From: Tenacibaculum sp. 190524A05c
GTDB lineage: Bacteria > Bacteroidota > Bacteroidia > Flavobacteriales > Flavobacteriaceae
DNA: 64,000 nucleotides
Reading direction: 5' to 3'
Assembly: GCF_964036595.1 (NCBI RefSeq)
Contig: NZ_OZ038523.1
Location: 3,726,501-3,790,500 of the forward strand
Part shown: in pieces, positions 9,536 to 18,946 of the stretch
Layout: each line of letters opens with the position of its first letter
How positions within the stretch are numbered: position 1 is the stretch's first letter
The notes under the pieces: model-generated
What the model was told of the DNA's origin: nothing
The model's database searches: none
What the model saw: the letters and a program-made list of their open reading frames with translations, nothing else
Program-made: the position numbers and the translations under genes

Positions 9536-9546
9536 AAAACACACTG

Positions 9547-9663
9547 ATGAAAGTAAGAGCATCATTAAAGAAAAGAAGTGCCGACTGTAAAATTGTACGC
9601 AGAAAAGGCAGACTATATGTTATAAACAAAAAGAATCCTAGATTTAAACAAAGACAAGGTTAG
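9547..9663 (+). CDS. rpmJ: 50S ribosomal protein L36 (zinc-free variant)
   Basis: A 38-aa protein translated directly from the bases: [19 protein letters not shown]...NPRFKQRQG, ending in TAG at 9661-9663. It is shorter than usual ORF-length cut-offs. Position between infA and rpsM and the KVRAS...[12 protein letters not shown]...KQRQG pattern identify L36. Of the classical Cys-Cys-Cys-His zinc ligands only Cys14 remains, so this is the C-minus form that does not hold zinc. Confidence 0.96.
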   Translation: MKVRASLKKRSADCKIVRRKGRLYVINKKNPRFKQRQG

Positions 9664-9665
9664 TT

Positions 9666-10031
9666 ATGGCAAGAATCGCAGGTATAGATATTCCAAAGAA
9701 TAAGAGAGGCGTAATCGCTTTAACGTACATCTTTGGTATAGGAAGAAGCAGAGCTAAAGATGTTTTAGCAGATGCAAAAGTAGACGAGAACATTAAGGTT
9801 CAAGATTGGAACGATGATCAAATCGCAGCAATTCGTGAGCAAGTTGGAAATTACACTATTGAGGGTGAGTTACGTTCAGAGGTTCAATTAAACATTAAAC
9901 GTTTAATGGACATCGGTTGTCAAAGAGGAATCCGTCACAGACTTGGATTACCTTTAAGAGGACAAAGAACTAAAAATAACTCTCGTACTAGAAAAGGTAA
10001 GAGAAAAACTGTAGCTAACAAGAAAAAATAA
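9666..10031 (+). CDS. rpsM: 30S ribosomal protein S13
   Basis: A 121-aa protein starting [30 protein letters not shown]. It has the helix-two-turn-helix region and the conserved [35 protein letters not shown] tail. S13 contacts the P-site tRNA and forms inter-subunit bridges B1a/B1b. The start is 2 nt after the rpmJ stop, so coupling is likely. A small inverted repeat separates it from rpsK. Confidence 0.98.
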   Translation: MARIAGIDIPKNKRGVIALTYIFGIGRSRAKDVLADAKVDENIKVQDWNDDQIAAIREQVGNYTIEGELRSEVQLNIKRLMDIGCQRGIRHRLGLPLRGQRTKNNSRTRKGKRKTVANKKK

Positions 10032-10037
10032 TCGTTA

Positions 10038-10064
10038 GATTATTTTTACTAATAGTAAAGAATC
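10038..10064 (+). repeat. Inverted repeat abutting the rpsK start
   Basis: GATT (10038-10041) and AATC (10061-10064) enclose TTTACT (10045-10050) pairing with AGTAAA (10054-10059). The hairpin ends exactly before the rpsK ATG at 10065. With no Shine-Dalgarno sequence in this phylum, structure next to the start could influence initiation. There is no long T tract after it, so it is not an obvious terminator. Confidence 0.5.
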
Positions 10065-10451
10065 ATGGCAAAATCGAAAGTAACAAAAAAACGTAAAGTT
10101 GTAATCGAGTCTACAGGTGAGGCACATATTACAGCGTCGTTCAATAACATCATCATCTCTTTAACTAACAAAAAAGGAGACGTAATTTCTTGGTCATCTG
10201 CCGGTAAAATGGGATTCAGAGGATCTAAGAAGAACACTCCTTATGCAGCTCAATTAGCTGCAGAAAACTGTGCTTCAGTTGCAAAAGAGGCTGGTTTACG
10301 TAAAGTAAAGGTGTATGTTAAAGGACCAGGTAACGGTAGAGAATCTGCAATAAGATCTATCCACAATTCTGGAATCGAGGTAACAGAAATCATTGACGTT
10401 ACTCCAATTCCACACAATGGATGTCGTCCACCTAAAAGAAGAAGAGTATAA
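10065..10451 (+). CDS. rpsK: 30S ribosomal protein S11
   Basis: A 128-aa protein, with [50 protein letters not shown]. It has the C-terminal signature [45 protein letters not shown]11 forms part of the platform near the E site. Standard alpha-operon order (rpsM-rpsK-rpsD). Confidence 0.98.
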   Translation: MAKSKVTKKRKVVIESTGEAHITASFNNIIISLTNKKGDVISWSSAGKMGFRGSKKNTPYAAQLAAENCASVAKEAGLRKVKVYVKGPGNGRESAIRSIHNSGIEVTEIIDVTPIPHNGCRPPKRRRV

Positions 10452-10467
10452 TAATTAATTTTTAATC

Positions 10468-10520
10468 AAGTAGGACTAAAGATTGTCGAAGGAGTAAGCC
10501 TTAATTCACAATCCTTACTT
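10468..10520 (+). promoter_or_regulatory. Nested inverted repeat upstream of rpsD
   Basis: Three nested arms can pair: AAGTAGG (10468-10474) with CCTTACTT (10513-10520, one bulge), GATTGT (10481-10486) with ACAATC (10508-10513), and AGG (10490-10492) with CCT (10499-10501). The element fills most of the rpsK-rpsD gap and has no T tract. S4, encoded immediately downstream, regulates the alpha operon in E. coli and Bacillus, so an S4-responsive site is a reasonable inference only. Confidence 0.5.
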
Positions 10521-10532
10521 AAATTTATAGAA

Positions 10533-11138
10533 ATGGCAAGATATACAGGACCAAAAACTAAGATTGCTCGTAAATTTGGCGAAGCAATTTTCGGAGATGA
10601 TAAAAACTTCGAAAAAAGAAATTACCCTCCAGGACAACACGGAGTTGGTAAGAGAAGAGGTAAAAAATCTGAATACGCAGTTCAGTTAATGGAAAAGCAA
10701 AAAGCTAAGTATACTTATGGTATCTTAGAACGTCAATTCCGTAACTTATTCAAGAAAGCTCAGGCTTCAGGTGGTATTACAGGTGAGGTTTTATTACAAT
10801 TATGTGAATCTCGTTTAGATAATACAGTATTCCGTTTAGGAGTTGCAAATTCTCGTAGAGCTGCTCGTCAATTAGTTTCTCACCGTCACATTACAGTGAA
10901 CGGAGAAATCGTGAACATTCCATCGTACAGATTAAAAGCTGGAGACGTGATCGCGGTAAGAGAAAAGTCTAAGTCTTTAGACGCAATCGAAAATGCATTA
11001 GCTTCAAATAGCAATGTATACGAATGGTTAACTTGGAATGCTGAGCAAAAGTCAGGAACTTTTGTTAAAGTACCAGAAAGATTACAAATCCCTGAGAACA
11101 TCAAGGAGCAGTTAATCGTAGAATTATATTCTAAATAA
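10533..11138 (+). CDS. rpsD: 30S ribosomal protein S4
   Basis: A 201-aa protein beginning [37 protein letters not shown]. It has the S4 RNA-binding domain ([53 protein letters not shown]). S4 nucleates 30S assembly and is a known autoregulator in several bacteria. Folded intergenic elements lie both before and after the gene (10468-10520 and 11151-11218). Confidence 0.98.
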   Translation: MARYTGPKTKIARKFGEAIFGDDKNFEKRNYPPGQHGVGKRRGKKSEYAVQLMEKQKAKYTYGILERQFRNLFKKAQASGGITGEVLLQLCESRLDNTVFRLGVANSRRAARQLVSHRHITVNGEIVNIPSYRLKAGDVIAVREKSKSLDAIENALASNSNVYEWLTWNAEQKSGTFVKVPERLQIPENIKEQLIVELYSK

Positions 11139-11150
11139 TAAATTAATCAC

Positions 11151-11218
11151 ATTGGTATTTGGCCAAAGGGTTTATTCGTATTTCTTCAAACTTATAAACC
11201 GCGCAACCAAATAACAAT
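11151..11218 (+). promoter_or_regulatory. Two-tier stem-loop between rpsD and rpoA
   Basis: ATTGGTATTTGG (11151-11162) pairs with CCAAATAACAAT (11207-11218) with one mismatch. Inside it GGTTTAT (11169-11175) pairs perfectly with ATAAACC (11194-11200). The element fills most of the gap before rpoA and lacks a T tract, so it looks like an RNA regulatory or processing structure rather than a terminator. Confidence 0.6.
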
Positions 11219-11236
11219 TAAAACGAAGAAACATAA

Positions 11237-12229
11237 ATGGCGATTTTAAATTTTCAAAAACCGGATAAAGTAATAATGATTGAATCTACTGATTTTTCAG
11301 GTAGATTTGAATTCAGACCGTTAGAGCCAGGTTTTGGTTTAACGGTAGGAAATGCATTACGTAGAGTATTGTTATCATCTTTAGAAGGATTTGCTATTAC
11401 ATCTTTAAGAATTGATGGTGTAGAGCACGAGTTTTCAACAATGACAGGAGTAGTTGAAGATGTTACCGAAATGATCTTAAACTTAAAACAAGTTCGTTTC
11501 AAAAAGCAAATCGAAGAATCAGATAGAGAAACAGTAACTATTGCTATATCAGGTCAAGAGCAATTAACTGCTGGAGATTTACAAAAATTCATTTCAGGAT
11601 TTCAAGTATTAAATCCTGATTTAGTAATCTGTAATATGGATAAATCTGTAAAGATTAATGCAGAGATTACCATAGAAAAAGGTAGAGGATTTGTACCAGC
11701 TGAAGAAAATAAAAAATCAGGAGCACCATTAGGAACAATTTTTACAGATTCTATCTTTACACCTATTAAGAATGTAAAGTATGCTGTAGAGAACTTCCGT
11801 GTTGAGCAAAAGACTGACTACGAAAAGTTAGTATTTGACATCGATACTGATGGTTCAATTAATCCTAAGGATGCTTTAACAGAAGCTGCAAAGATTTTAA
11901 TCCACCACTTCATGTTATTCTCAGATGAGAGAATTACGTTAGAGGCAGATGAGATCGCTCAAACAGAGTCGTATGATGAGGAATCATTACACATGCGTCA
12001 ATTATTAAAGACGAAATTAGTTGATATGGATTTATCAGTTCGTGCTTTAAACTGTTTAAAAGCTGCTGAAGTTGATACGTTGGGAGACTTAGTGTCTTTT
12101 AATAAAGGAGATTTAATGAAGTTCAGAAACTTTGGTAAAAAATCATTAACTGAATTAGAAGAGTTAGTGAACAATAAAGGTCTAAGTTTCGGAATGGATT
12201 TATCAAAATACAAATTAGATAGAGATTAA
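11237..12229 (+). CDS. rpoA: DNA-directed RNA polymerase subunit alpha
   Basis: A 330-aa protein. The N-terminal assembly domain contains [45 protein letters not shown]. The C-terminal alpha-CTD is [45 protein letters not shown]. The alpha dimer scaffolds the core enzyme, and the CTD contacts upstream DNA and activators. It lies between rpsD and rplQ as expected and is flanked by hairpins on both sides. Confidence 0.98.
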   Translation: MAILNFQKPDKVIMIESTDFSGRFEFRPLEPGFGLTVGNALRRVLLSSLEGFAITSLRIDGVEHEFSTMTGVVEDVTEMILNLKQVRFKKQIEESDRETVTIAISGQEQLTAGDLQKFISGFQVLNPDLVICNMDKSVKINAEITIEKGRGFVPAEENKKSGAPLGTIFTDSIFTPIKNVKYAVENFRVEQKTDYEKLVFDIDTDGSINPKDALTEAAKILIHHFMLFSDERITLEADEIAQTESYDEESLHMRQLLKTKLVDMDLSVRALNCLKAAEVDTLGDLVSFNKGDLMKFRNFGKKSLTELEELVNNKGLSFGMDLSKYKLDRD

Positions 12230-12239
12230 TATTTAACGA

Positions 12240-12287
12240 GGTTATCATAGTTTGCTCCTCAAGAGTGAGTTGAGCAAGATGATAATC
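12240..12287 (+). promoter_or_regulatory. Long stem-loop between rpoA and rplQ
   Basis: GGTTATCAT (12240-12248) pairs with ATGATAATC (12279-12287, one G-U). TTGCTC (12252-12257) pairs with GAGCAA (12272-12277), and CTCA (12258-12261) with TGAG (12266-12269) around an AGAG loop. This is a three-helix coaxial hairpin filling most of the gap, without a T tract. A processing site or an autoregulatory target for L17 or alpha are possibilities that the sequence cannot decide. Confidence 0.65.
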
Positions 12288-12301
12288 TAAAACTTAAAGT
12301 C

Positions 12302-12799
12302 ATGAGACACGGTAAAAAAGTAAACCATTTAGGTAGAAAAACAGCACATAGAAAAGCTATGTTAGCAAATATGGCTTGTTCTTTAATCGAGCACAAGCGT
12401 ATTAACACTACGGTTGCTAAAGCGAAAGCTTTACGTACATATGTAGAGCCGTTAATTACAAAAGCTAAAGCTGAGAATAATGGTACAGAGGAGCAAAATA
12501 TGCACAATCGTCGTGTAGTATTTAGTTACTTACGTAATAAGTATGCTGTTACTGAATTATTCAAAGAAATCTCTGTAAAAGTTGCAGACAGACCAGGTGG
12601 ATACGTTCGTATTATCAAATTAGGTAATCGTCAAGGAGATAACGCGCCAATGGCAATGGTAGAATTAGTTGACTATAACGAGTTATACAATCCTAACGGT
12701 AAGAAGGCTAAGAAGAATACTCGTCGTAGCCGTCGTGGAGGAGCTAAAAAAGCTGCTGCACCTGTAACTGATGTTGAAGCTTCACAAGAAGAAGAATAA
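12302..12799 (+). CDS. rplQ: 50S ribosomal protein L17
   Basis: A 165-aa protein starting [56 protein letters not shown], diagnostic for L17. A C-terminal extension ([20 protein letters not shown]) makes it longer than the E. coli protein (127 aa), as is usual in Bacteroidetes. It is the last gene of the ribosomal run and is followed by a terminator. Confidence 0.97.
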   Translation: MRHGKKVNHLGRKTAHRKAMLANMACSLIEHKRINTTVAKAKALRTYVEPLITKAKAENNGTEEQNMHNRRVVFSYLRNKYAVTELFKEISVKVADRPGGYVRIIKLGNRQGDNAPMAMVELVDYNELYNPNGKKAKKNTRRSRRGGAKKAAAPVTDVEASQEEE

Positions 12800-12820
12800 A
12801 TGACATTTTTACAAAATATA

Positions 12821-12854
12821 AAAAAGGATAAACAATTTAGTTTATCCTTTTTTT
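12821..12854 (+). terminator. Intrinsic terminator after rplQ
   Basis: AAAAAGGATAAAC (12821-12833) pairs with GTTTATCCTTTTT, followed by further T residues to about 12856. It ends the ribosomal transcript before carA. Confidence 0.88.
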
Positions 12855-12973
12855 TTAAACTATTTTTGACAAATTTTTTAAACCATAAATATTTAAATTA
12901 TAAATCATCAATTGCTAATTAGTTGATTTATAGTTGAACATCTGAAAATATTCAACAAAAACACAACAAACTA

Positions 12974-14080
12974 ATGAAATACACAACACGAAAAAAAGCA
13001 CTAGTTTTACTTGCAGATGGTACAGTTTTCCACGGAAAATCAGTTGGAATAGAAGGTACTGTTACTGGAGAGATTTGCTTTAATACTGGTATGACTGGTT
13101 ATCAAGAAATATTTACAGACCCATCATATTATGGCCAATTAATGGTTGCGACTAATGCACATATTGGAAATTACGGGGTAAATAATGAAGAAGTAGAGTC
13201 AGAAGGAATTAAAATCTCAGGTTTAATTTGTAGAAACTTTAGCTTTGAACATTCTCGAGTAGATTCAGATGGAAATTTAAAGGATTGGTTCGAAAAGCAT
13301 AATCTTGTTGCTGTTTCAGATGTAGATACTCGTGCTCTTGTATCTTACATTAGAGAGAATGGTGCAATGAATGCTATTATTTCTACAGATACTGAAAATA
13401 TAGAAGAACTAAAGAAGCAATTAGCTGAAGTTCCAAATATGGAAGGTTTAGAGTTAGCCTCAAAAGTATCAACTAAAGAACCTTATTTTGTAGGGGATGA
13501 AAATGCTACGTACAAAATCGCAGCTGTTGATATTGGAATCAAGAAAAATATACTTAGAAATTTAGCAAAAAGAGATGCTTATATTAAAGTATACCCATAC
13601 AATGCTAAATTTGAAGAATTAGAGTCATGGAATCCTGATGGATACTTTATTTCAAACGGACCTGGAGATCCAGTACCTTTAACTGAGGCACAAACTTTAG
13701 CGAAAGAAGTTATCAGTAGAGATTTACCAATGTTTGGTATTTGTTTAGGTCATCAAGTAATTGCATTAGCTAATGGAATTTCTACTTATAAGATGCATAA
13801 CGGTCACCGTGGTATAAACCATCCAGTAAAAAATCTAGTTACAGGGAAAGGTGAAATTACTTCTCAAAACCATGGGTTTGCCATAAATAGAGAAGAAACT
13901 GAGGCACATGGAGATGTAGAAATTACACATGTACATTTAAATGACAACACTGTTGCCGGAATTAAGATGAAGAGTAAGAACGTGTTTTCAGTACAATATC
14001 ATCCAGAAGCAAGTCCTGGTCCACACGATTCAGAATACTTATTCGATCAGTTTATTGAGAACATAAAATCGGCGAAATAA
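12974..14080 (+). CDS. carA: Carbamoyl-phosphate synthase small subunit (glutaminase)
   Basis: A 368-aa protein with the CarA N-terminal domain (LLADGTVFHGKSVGIEGTVTGEICFNTGMTGYQEIFTDPSYYGQ) and a class I glutamine amidotransferase domain. The nucleophile is in FGICLGHQ and the catalytic His-Glu in QYHPEASPGPHDS. It hydrolyses glutamine and passes ammonia to CarB for pyrimidine and arginine synthesis. carB is not adjacent. The gene has its own AT-rich upstream region after the rplQ terminator. The carA-eno-gltA order is common in flavobacteria. Confidence 0.97.
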   Translation: MKYTTRKKALVLLADGTVFHGKSVGIEGTVTGEICFNTGMTGYQEIFTDPSYYGQLMVATNAHIGNYGVNNEEVESEGIKISGLICRNFSFEHSRVDSDGNLKDWFEKHNLVAVSDVDTRALVSYIRENGAMNAIISTDTENIEELKKQLAEVPNMEGLELASKVSTKEPYFVGDENATYKIAAVDIGIKKNILRNLAKRDAYIKVYPYNAKFEELESWNPDGYFISNGPGDPVPLTEAQTLAKEVISRDLPMFGICLGHQVIALANGISTYKMHNGHRGINHPVKNLVTGKGEITSQNHGFAINREETEAHGDVEITHVHLNDNTVAGIKMKSKNVFSVQYHPEASPGPHDSEYLFDQFIENIKSAK

Positions 14081-14150
14081 TCTATAAGATTTGAAAACGA
14101 TTTCGTAGAATTTATCTAAAAAACAAACTAATATTCTGTAGCATTTGTAA

Positions 14151-15470
<1,320 letters not shown>

Positions 15471-15494
15471 TAATTCACATTTAAATATTCTATT

Positions 15495-15522
15495 AAAAAT
15501 CTCGGTTTTCCGAGATTTTTTT
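15495..15522 (+). terminator. Intrinsic terminator after eno
   Basis: AAAAATCTCGG (15495-15505), a TTTT loop, and CCGAGATTTTT (15510-15520) form an 11-bp stem followed by T residues. Confidence 0.9.
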
Positions 15523-15628
15523 ATGGAATTCATTATCGAATTATAGAATTCGGGGAATACCATTAATTTTTTACAATTTTTTAAAGGTAAATCTCTATAA
15601 CAACATTTTTAAAATGGATTAAAATTGG

Positions 15629-15636
15629 TATCTTCG
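15629..15636 (+). promoter_or_regulatory. Probable -7 element of gltA
   Basis: TATCTTCG (15629-15636) matches TAnnTTTG with one change, with T-rich sequence about 20 nt upstream. It lies 36 nt before the gltA ATG in the only gap between the eno terminator and the gene. Confidence 0.5.
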
Positions 15637-15672
15637 TGCATCATTTAAATTTCACAAAAAACAAATTAAATA

Positions 15673-16959
15673 ATGTCAGAAATAGCGAAACTACAAATTG
15701 GCGAAAATACGTATGAGTTTCCTTTAGTAAAAGGGACAGAAAATGAAGTTGCAATAGATGTTAAAACGTTAAGAGGAGCAACGGGAGGTGTTATTACGAT
15801 AGACCCAGGATTTAAAAACACCGGTTCTTGCCAAAGTGCTATTACATTTTTAAATGGTGAAGAAGGAGTATTACGCTATAGAGGTTATTCTATTGAAGAG
15901 TTAGCTGAGAAAGCAGATTTCCTTGAAGTTGCTTACTTACTTATTTTTGGAGAGTTACCAACTCAAGAACAATTAGATAAATTTTACAATGACATTTTAG
16001 ATAATGCAATTGTAGACGACGATATTAAAAAGATTATTGATGCATTCCCAAAGAATGCTCACCCAATGGGAGTATTATCTTCTTTAACATCAGCATTAAC
16101 TGCTTTCAATCCATCATCTGTTAATGTGGATTCGGAAGAAGAAATGTATAATGCTATCGTTAAAATCATGGGTAAATTCCCTGTATTAGTTGCATGGACA
16201 ATGCGTAAGCAAAAAGGATTACCTTTAGATTACGGATCTAGAAAATTAGGATATGTTGAGAATGTATTACACATGATGTTCAAAAAGCCTAATGAAGACT
16301 ACGTACAAAATCCAATCTTAGTTAATGCGTTAGACAAGTTATTAATCTTACATGCTGATCATGAGCAAAACTGTTCTACTTCTACAGTAAGAATCGTTGG
16401 TTCTTCTCATGCTGGTTTATTCCCATCACTTTCTGCGGGTATTTCTGCTTTATGGGGACCATTACATGGTGGAGCAAACCAGGCTGTATTAGAAATGTTA
16501 GAAGCTATTAAAGCTGATGGAGGAGATACTAAGAAGTACATGGGTAAAGCTAAGGACAAAGAAGATCCATTCCGTTTAATGGGATTCGGACACAGAGTTT
16601 ACAAGAACTTTGATCCACGTGCTAAGATTATTAAAGTAGCTGCTGATGAAGTTTTAAATGATTTAGGAGTTGATGATCCAATTTTAGATGTAGCTAAAGG
16701 ATTAGAACAAGAAGCATTAAGCGATGATTATTTCGTAAAGAGAAAATTATATCCAAACGTAGATTTCTATTCAGGAATCATTTATAGAGCCATGGGAATT
16801 CCTGTAGAAATGTTTACGGTAATGTTTGCTTTAGGACGTTTACCAGGATGGATTGCTCAATGGAGAGAAATGCGTTTACGTAAAGAACCAATTGGACGTC
16901 CACGCCAAGTTTATACTGGTGAGAATTTCCGTCCTTTTGTAGAAATTAATAAAAGATAA
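15673..16959 (+). CDS. gltA: Citrate synthase
   Basis: A 428-aa type II citrate synthase. An N-terminal extension (YEFPLVKGTENEVAIDVKTLRGATGGVITIDPGFKNTGSCQS) is followed by the citrate-forming core. Catalytic residues are visible in LILHADHEQNCSTSTVR, LWGPLHGGANQAVLEML, GFGHRVYKNFDPRAKI and PNVDFYSGI. It condenses acetyl-CoA and oxaloacetate at the start of the TCA cycle. It is bounded upstream by its own promoter and downstream by a terminator. Confidence 0.98.
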   Translation: MSEIAKLQIGENTYEFPLVKGTENEVAIDVKTLRGATGGVITIDPGFKNTGSCQSAITFLNGEEGVLRYRGYSIEELAEKADFLEVAYLLIFGELPTQEQLDKFYNDILDNAIVDDDIKKIIDAFPKNAHPMGVLSSLTSALTAFNPSSVNVDSEEEMYNAIVKIMGKFPVLVAWTMRKQKGLPLDYGSRKLGYVENVLHMMFKKPNEDYVQNPILVNALDKLLILHADHEQNCSTSTVRIVGSSHAGLFPSLSAGISALWGPLHGGANQAVLEMLEAIKADGGDTKKYMGKAKDKEDPFRLMGFGHRVYKNFDPRAKIIKVAADEVLNDLGVDDPILDVAKGLEQEALSDDYFVKRKLYPNVDFYSGIIYRAMGIPVEMFTVMFALGRLPGWIAQWREMRLRKEPIGRPRQVYTGENFRPFVEINKR

Positions 16960-16977
16960 ACCGAAACTAAATTATAT

Positions 16978-17018
16978 AATGTCATTCTGGAGTTAACATC
17001 AGAATGACATTTTTTTTG
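16978..17018 (+). terminator. Intrinsic terminator after gltA
   Basis: AATGTCATTCTG (16978-16989) pairs with CAGAATGACATT (17000-17011) and is followed by a T run to 17017. The downstream hydrolase gene begins only 5 nt later, so its transcript must start within or read through this region. Confidence 0.88.
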
Positions 17019-17022
17019 ATAT

Positions 17023-17937
17023 ATGTTACAACTCAACGTACAAAACGAAACTGCAAGATTAAGGGCTGTGGTATTAGGTACTGCAGAAAGTAATGGACCT
17101 ACTCCTAAAGTAGAAGATTGTTACGATCCTAAAAGTAAACAACATGTAATTGCTGGTACATATCCGAAAGAAGAAGATATGATCAATGAAATGGAAGCAG
17201 TTGCAAATGTGTTTAAGAAATACGATGTTCAGGTTTTCAGACCTGAGGTAATTAAAGACTACAACCAAATATTTTCAAGAGATATTGCTTTTGTAATTGA
17301 TGATAAATTGGTGAAAGCGAATATTCTTCCTGATAGAAATAGAGAATATGAGGCAATTCAACATGTGGTTTCTCAAGTTAGTCCAGAAAATGTTATTGAA
17401 TTACCTGAAGAATGTCATGTTGAAGGTGGTGACGTTATGCCTTGGAATGATTATATTTTTATAGGAACATATTCAGGAAATGATTATTCAGATTATATTA
17501 CAGCGAGAACAAATACAGATGCTGTAATTGCTTTACAGGAATTGTTTCCAGATAAAACAGTTAAGGCTTTTGAATTGAGAAAATCTAATGATGATCCTAA
17601 AGAAAATGCGTTACATTTGGATTGTTGTTTCCAGCCAATAGGAAAAGATAAAGCAATCTTACATAAAAACGGATTTCTTGTGGAGAAGGAATATCAATGG
17701 TTGGTTGATTTTTTTGGCGAAGAGAATATTTTTGAAATCTCTAAAGATGAAATGTATAACATGAATAGTAATGTTTTTTCTATTTCAGAAGATGTTATCA
17801 TTTCAGAGAGAAACTTCACAAGATTAAATACTTGGTTACGCGAAAAAGGATTTACAGTAGAAGAAGTTCCATATGCTGAAATAGCAAAGCAAGAAGGATT
17901 GCTGAGATGTTCTACATTACCTTTAATAAGAGATTAA
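17023..17937 (+). CDS. Arginine deiminase/dimethylargininase-fold hydrolase
   Basis: A 304-aa guanidino-group-modifying enzyme. Likely catalytic residues of the amidinotransferase/ADI fold are Glu134 and Asp137 in HVEGGDV, His198 in NALHLDCC, and nucleophile Cys296 in LLRCSTLPL. The family converts arginine or methylated arginine to citrulline; the exact substrate cannot be read. From my knowledge of flavobacterial genomes such a gene usually lies next to ctlX. Here ctlX is 13.9 kb downstream. Very close to the gltA terminator, and followed by a bidirectional terminator. Confidence 0.85.
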   Translation: MLQLNVQNETARLRAVVLGTAESNGPTPKVEDCYDPKSKQHVIAGTYPKEEDMINEMEAVANVFKKYDVQVFRPEVIKDYNQIFSRDIAFVIDDKLVKANILPDRNREYEAIQHVVSQVSPENVIELPEECHVEGGDVMPWNDYIFIGTYSGNDYSDYITARTNTDAVIALQELFPDKTVKAFELRKSNDDPKENALHLDCCFQPIGKDKAILHKNGFLVEKEYQWLVDFFGEENIFEISKDEMYNMNSNVFSISEDVIISERNFTRLNTWLREKGFTVEEVPYAEIAKQEGLLRCSTLPLIRD

Positions 17938-17955
17938 TATTTTGAAAAATATAAT

Positions 17956-17986
17956 AAAAAGCCTAAGATAATTCTTAGGCTTTTTT
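17956..17986. terminator. Bidirectional terminator between convergent genes
   Basis: AAAAAGCCTAAGA (17956-17968), loop TAAT, TCTTAGGCTTTTTT (17973-17986). It has an A run on one side and a T run on the other, so it can end both the hydrolase transcript (+) and the 97-aa gene transcript (-). Confidence 0.9.
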
Positions 17987-17992
17987 AATTGA

Positions 17993-18286
17993 TTATAATC
18001 TTTGAATTCCAGTTACATGAACATTTCCTTCTAAAGATTTAAAAATTTCAACAATGGCTTTCCATTGAATTGGCATTGGTCCAACAGGTTTTGCAGTACA
18101 TAAAAAACGATAGTTTGTACCACCAACAACTTGAGTTGATACTTCTTCTGGAGTGTAATCAACTCCTAAGATTTTTCCTCCGCTTGTAGCTTCATCAAAT
18201 ACTAGACGATCTGAAGTAGTTAAAGGTCCGTAAGCAGTCCATCCTCCAACAATAGTGTTTTGTTTAGATGCAGTTTCGTTTGACAT
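17993..18286 (-). CDS. Cystatin-like small protein (putative cysteine-protease inhibitor fold)
   Basis: A 97-aa protein without signal peptide or membrane segment. A Gly pair near the N-terminus (IVGGW), a following segment that could be the cystatin helix (TSDRLVFDEA), and the segment STQVVGGTNYRFLCTA match the cystatin/stefin layout. Its first hairpin loop carries Q-x-V-x-G followed by TNY, as in stefins (QVVAGTNY). The C-terminal part (IQWKAIVEIFKSLEGNVHVTGI) fits further strands. Cystatins block papain-like proteases; whether this one inhibits anything is unknown. It lies downstream of another small minus-strand gene, probably co-transcribed, and ends 6 nt from a bidirectional terminator. 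The call rests on the motif, not on a search. Confidence 0.6.
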   Translation of the reverse strand: MSNETASKQNTIVGGWTAYGPLTTSDRLVFDEATSGGKILGVDYTPEEVSTQVVGGTNYRFLCTAKPVGPMPIQWKAIVEIFKSLEGNVHVTGIQRL

Positions 18287-18388
18287 AATTAAAAGATTTA
18301 AGTGTAAGTTATCCCTACTCGTTAGGCATTTCGGGTTATCGCCTCTATAATTAACTCTATAGAAAAGTGTAGTCGTATTTTTTCGAGA

Positions 18389-18622
18389 TTAAACTCTCAC
18401 CCAGTTCGCACCATTCCACCTGAATTCTTTACCATTTGCAGGTTCAGGTTGGTTTGATCTAAATGGTCCGGCATGAATATGAGTACATCCCTGAGCTTGT
18501 AAATATGCAGTTACATCGATTGTAAATTGATTTGCTTGTTGGTGATTATGGTCATCTTGTCTTCCGTAGCAAAGACTATCTCCTGGACCATCATAAGTAA
18601 AGTTTTGAACATTGTACGGCAT
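18389..18622 (-). CDS. Hypothetical 77-aa soluble protein
   Basis: Not recognised. A compact polar protein with no signal peptide or membrane helix. It is rich in His, Gln and Asn, with DDHNHQQANQ in the middle, HIHAGPF later, and a Trp-containing end (EFRWNGANWVRV). Two Cys residues are present. It lies about 100 nt upstream of the cystatin-like gene on the same strand, with an inverted repeat just before its start. The pair is an island between two plus-strand housekeeping regions. Coding is supported by the start context and sensible composition. Confidence 0.55.
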   Translation of the reverse strand: MPYNVQNFTYDGPGDSLCYGRQDDHNHQQANQFTIDVTAYLQAQGCTHIHAGPFRSNQPEPANGKEFRWNGANWVRV

Positions 18623-18630
18623 AGTTTTAT

Positions 18631-18653
18631 TTTAAGGTGGTTAATACCTTAAA
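18631..18653 (-). repeat. Inverted repeat in the 5' region of the 77-aa gene
   Basis: TTTAAGGT (18631-18638) and ACCTTAAA (18646-18653) are perfect complements with a 7-nt spacer, starting 9 nt upstream of the minus-strand start codon. It could be an operator or an mRNA hairpin. No clear TAnnTTTG promoter was found for this gene. Confidence 0.45.
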
Positions 18654-18816
18654 GTTCATGATTAAATGTGTTGATAGTGAAAGGAATGTAACAGAAGTGT
18701 AAAATAAAAACATAAGCGTTTTAAATTTTGGTAAGAATGGAATTCCTACATAATATCTATCAGAAGAATGAATAACAATTTAACAGATAAGAAAGGTTTT
18801 ATTTGATCAAAATAAA

Positions 18817-18824
18817 TATATTTG
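18817..18824 (+). promoter_or_regulatory. Promoter -7 element of the large surface protein gene
   Basis: TATATTTG (18817-18824) is a perfect TAnnTTTG, with TTTT at 18797-18800 in the -33 zone. Transcription should start near 18830, leaving a leader of about 115 nt. The remainder of the 324-nt gap 18623-18946 holds the divergent upstream region of the small minus-strand genes and nothing else that I can identify. Confidence 0.75.
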
Positions 18825-18946
18825 CACCTGAAAAGAAAAGTAAAAAAAGCTATGTTTTTTCCTTTCTAAATTATTTGTAAATAACGGTTTTGCGGATTCT
18901 CTTAAGATGTTTTGCAATGCTAATTAACTATTAAAAATGTTTTTTT

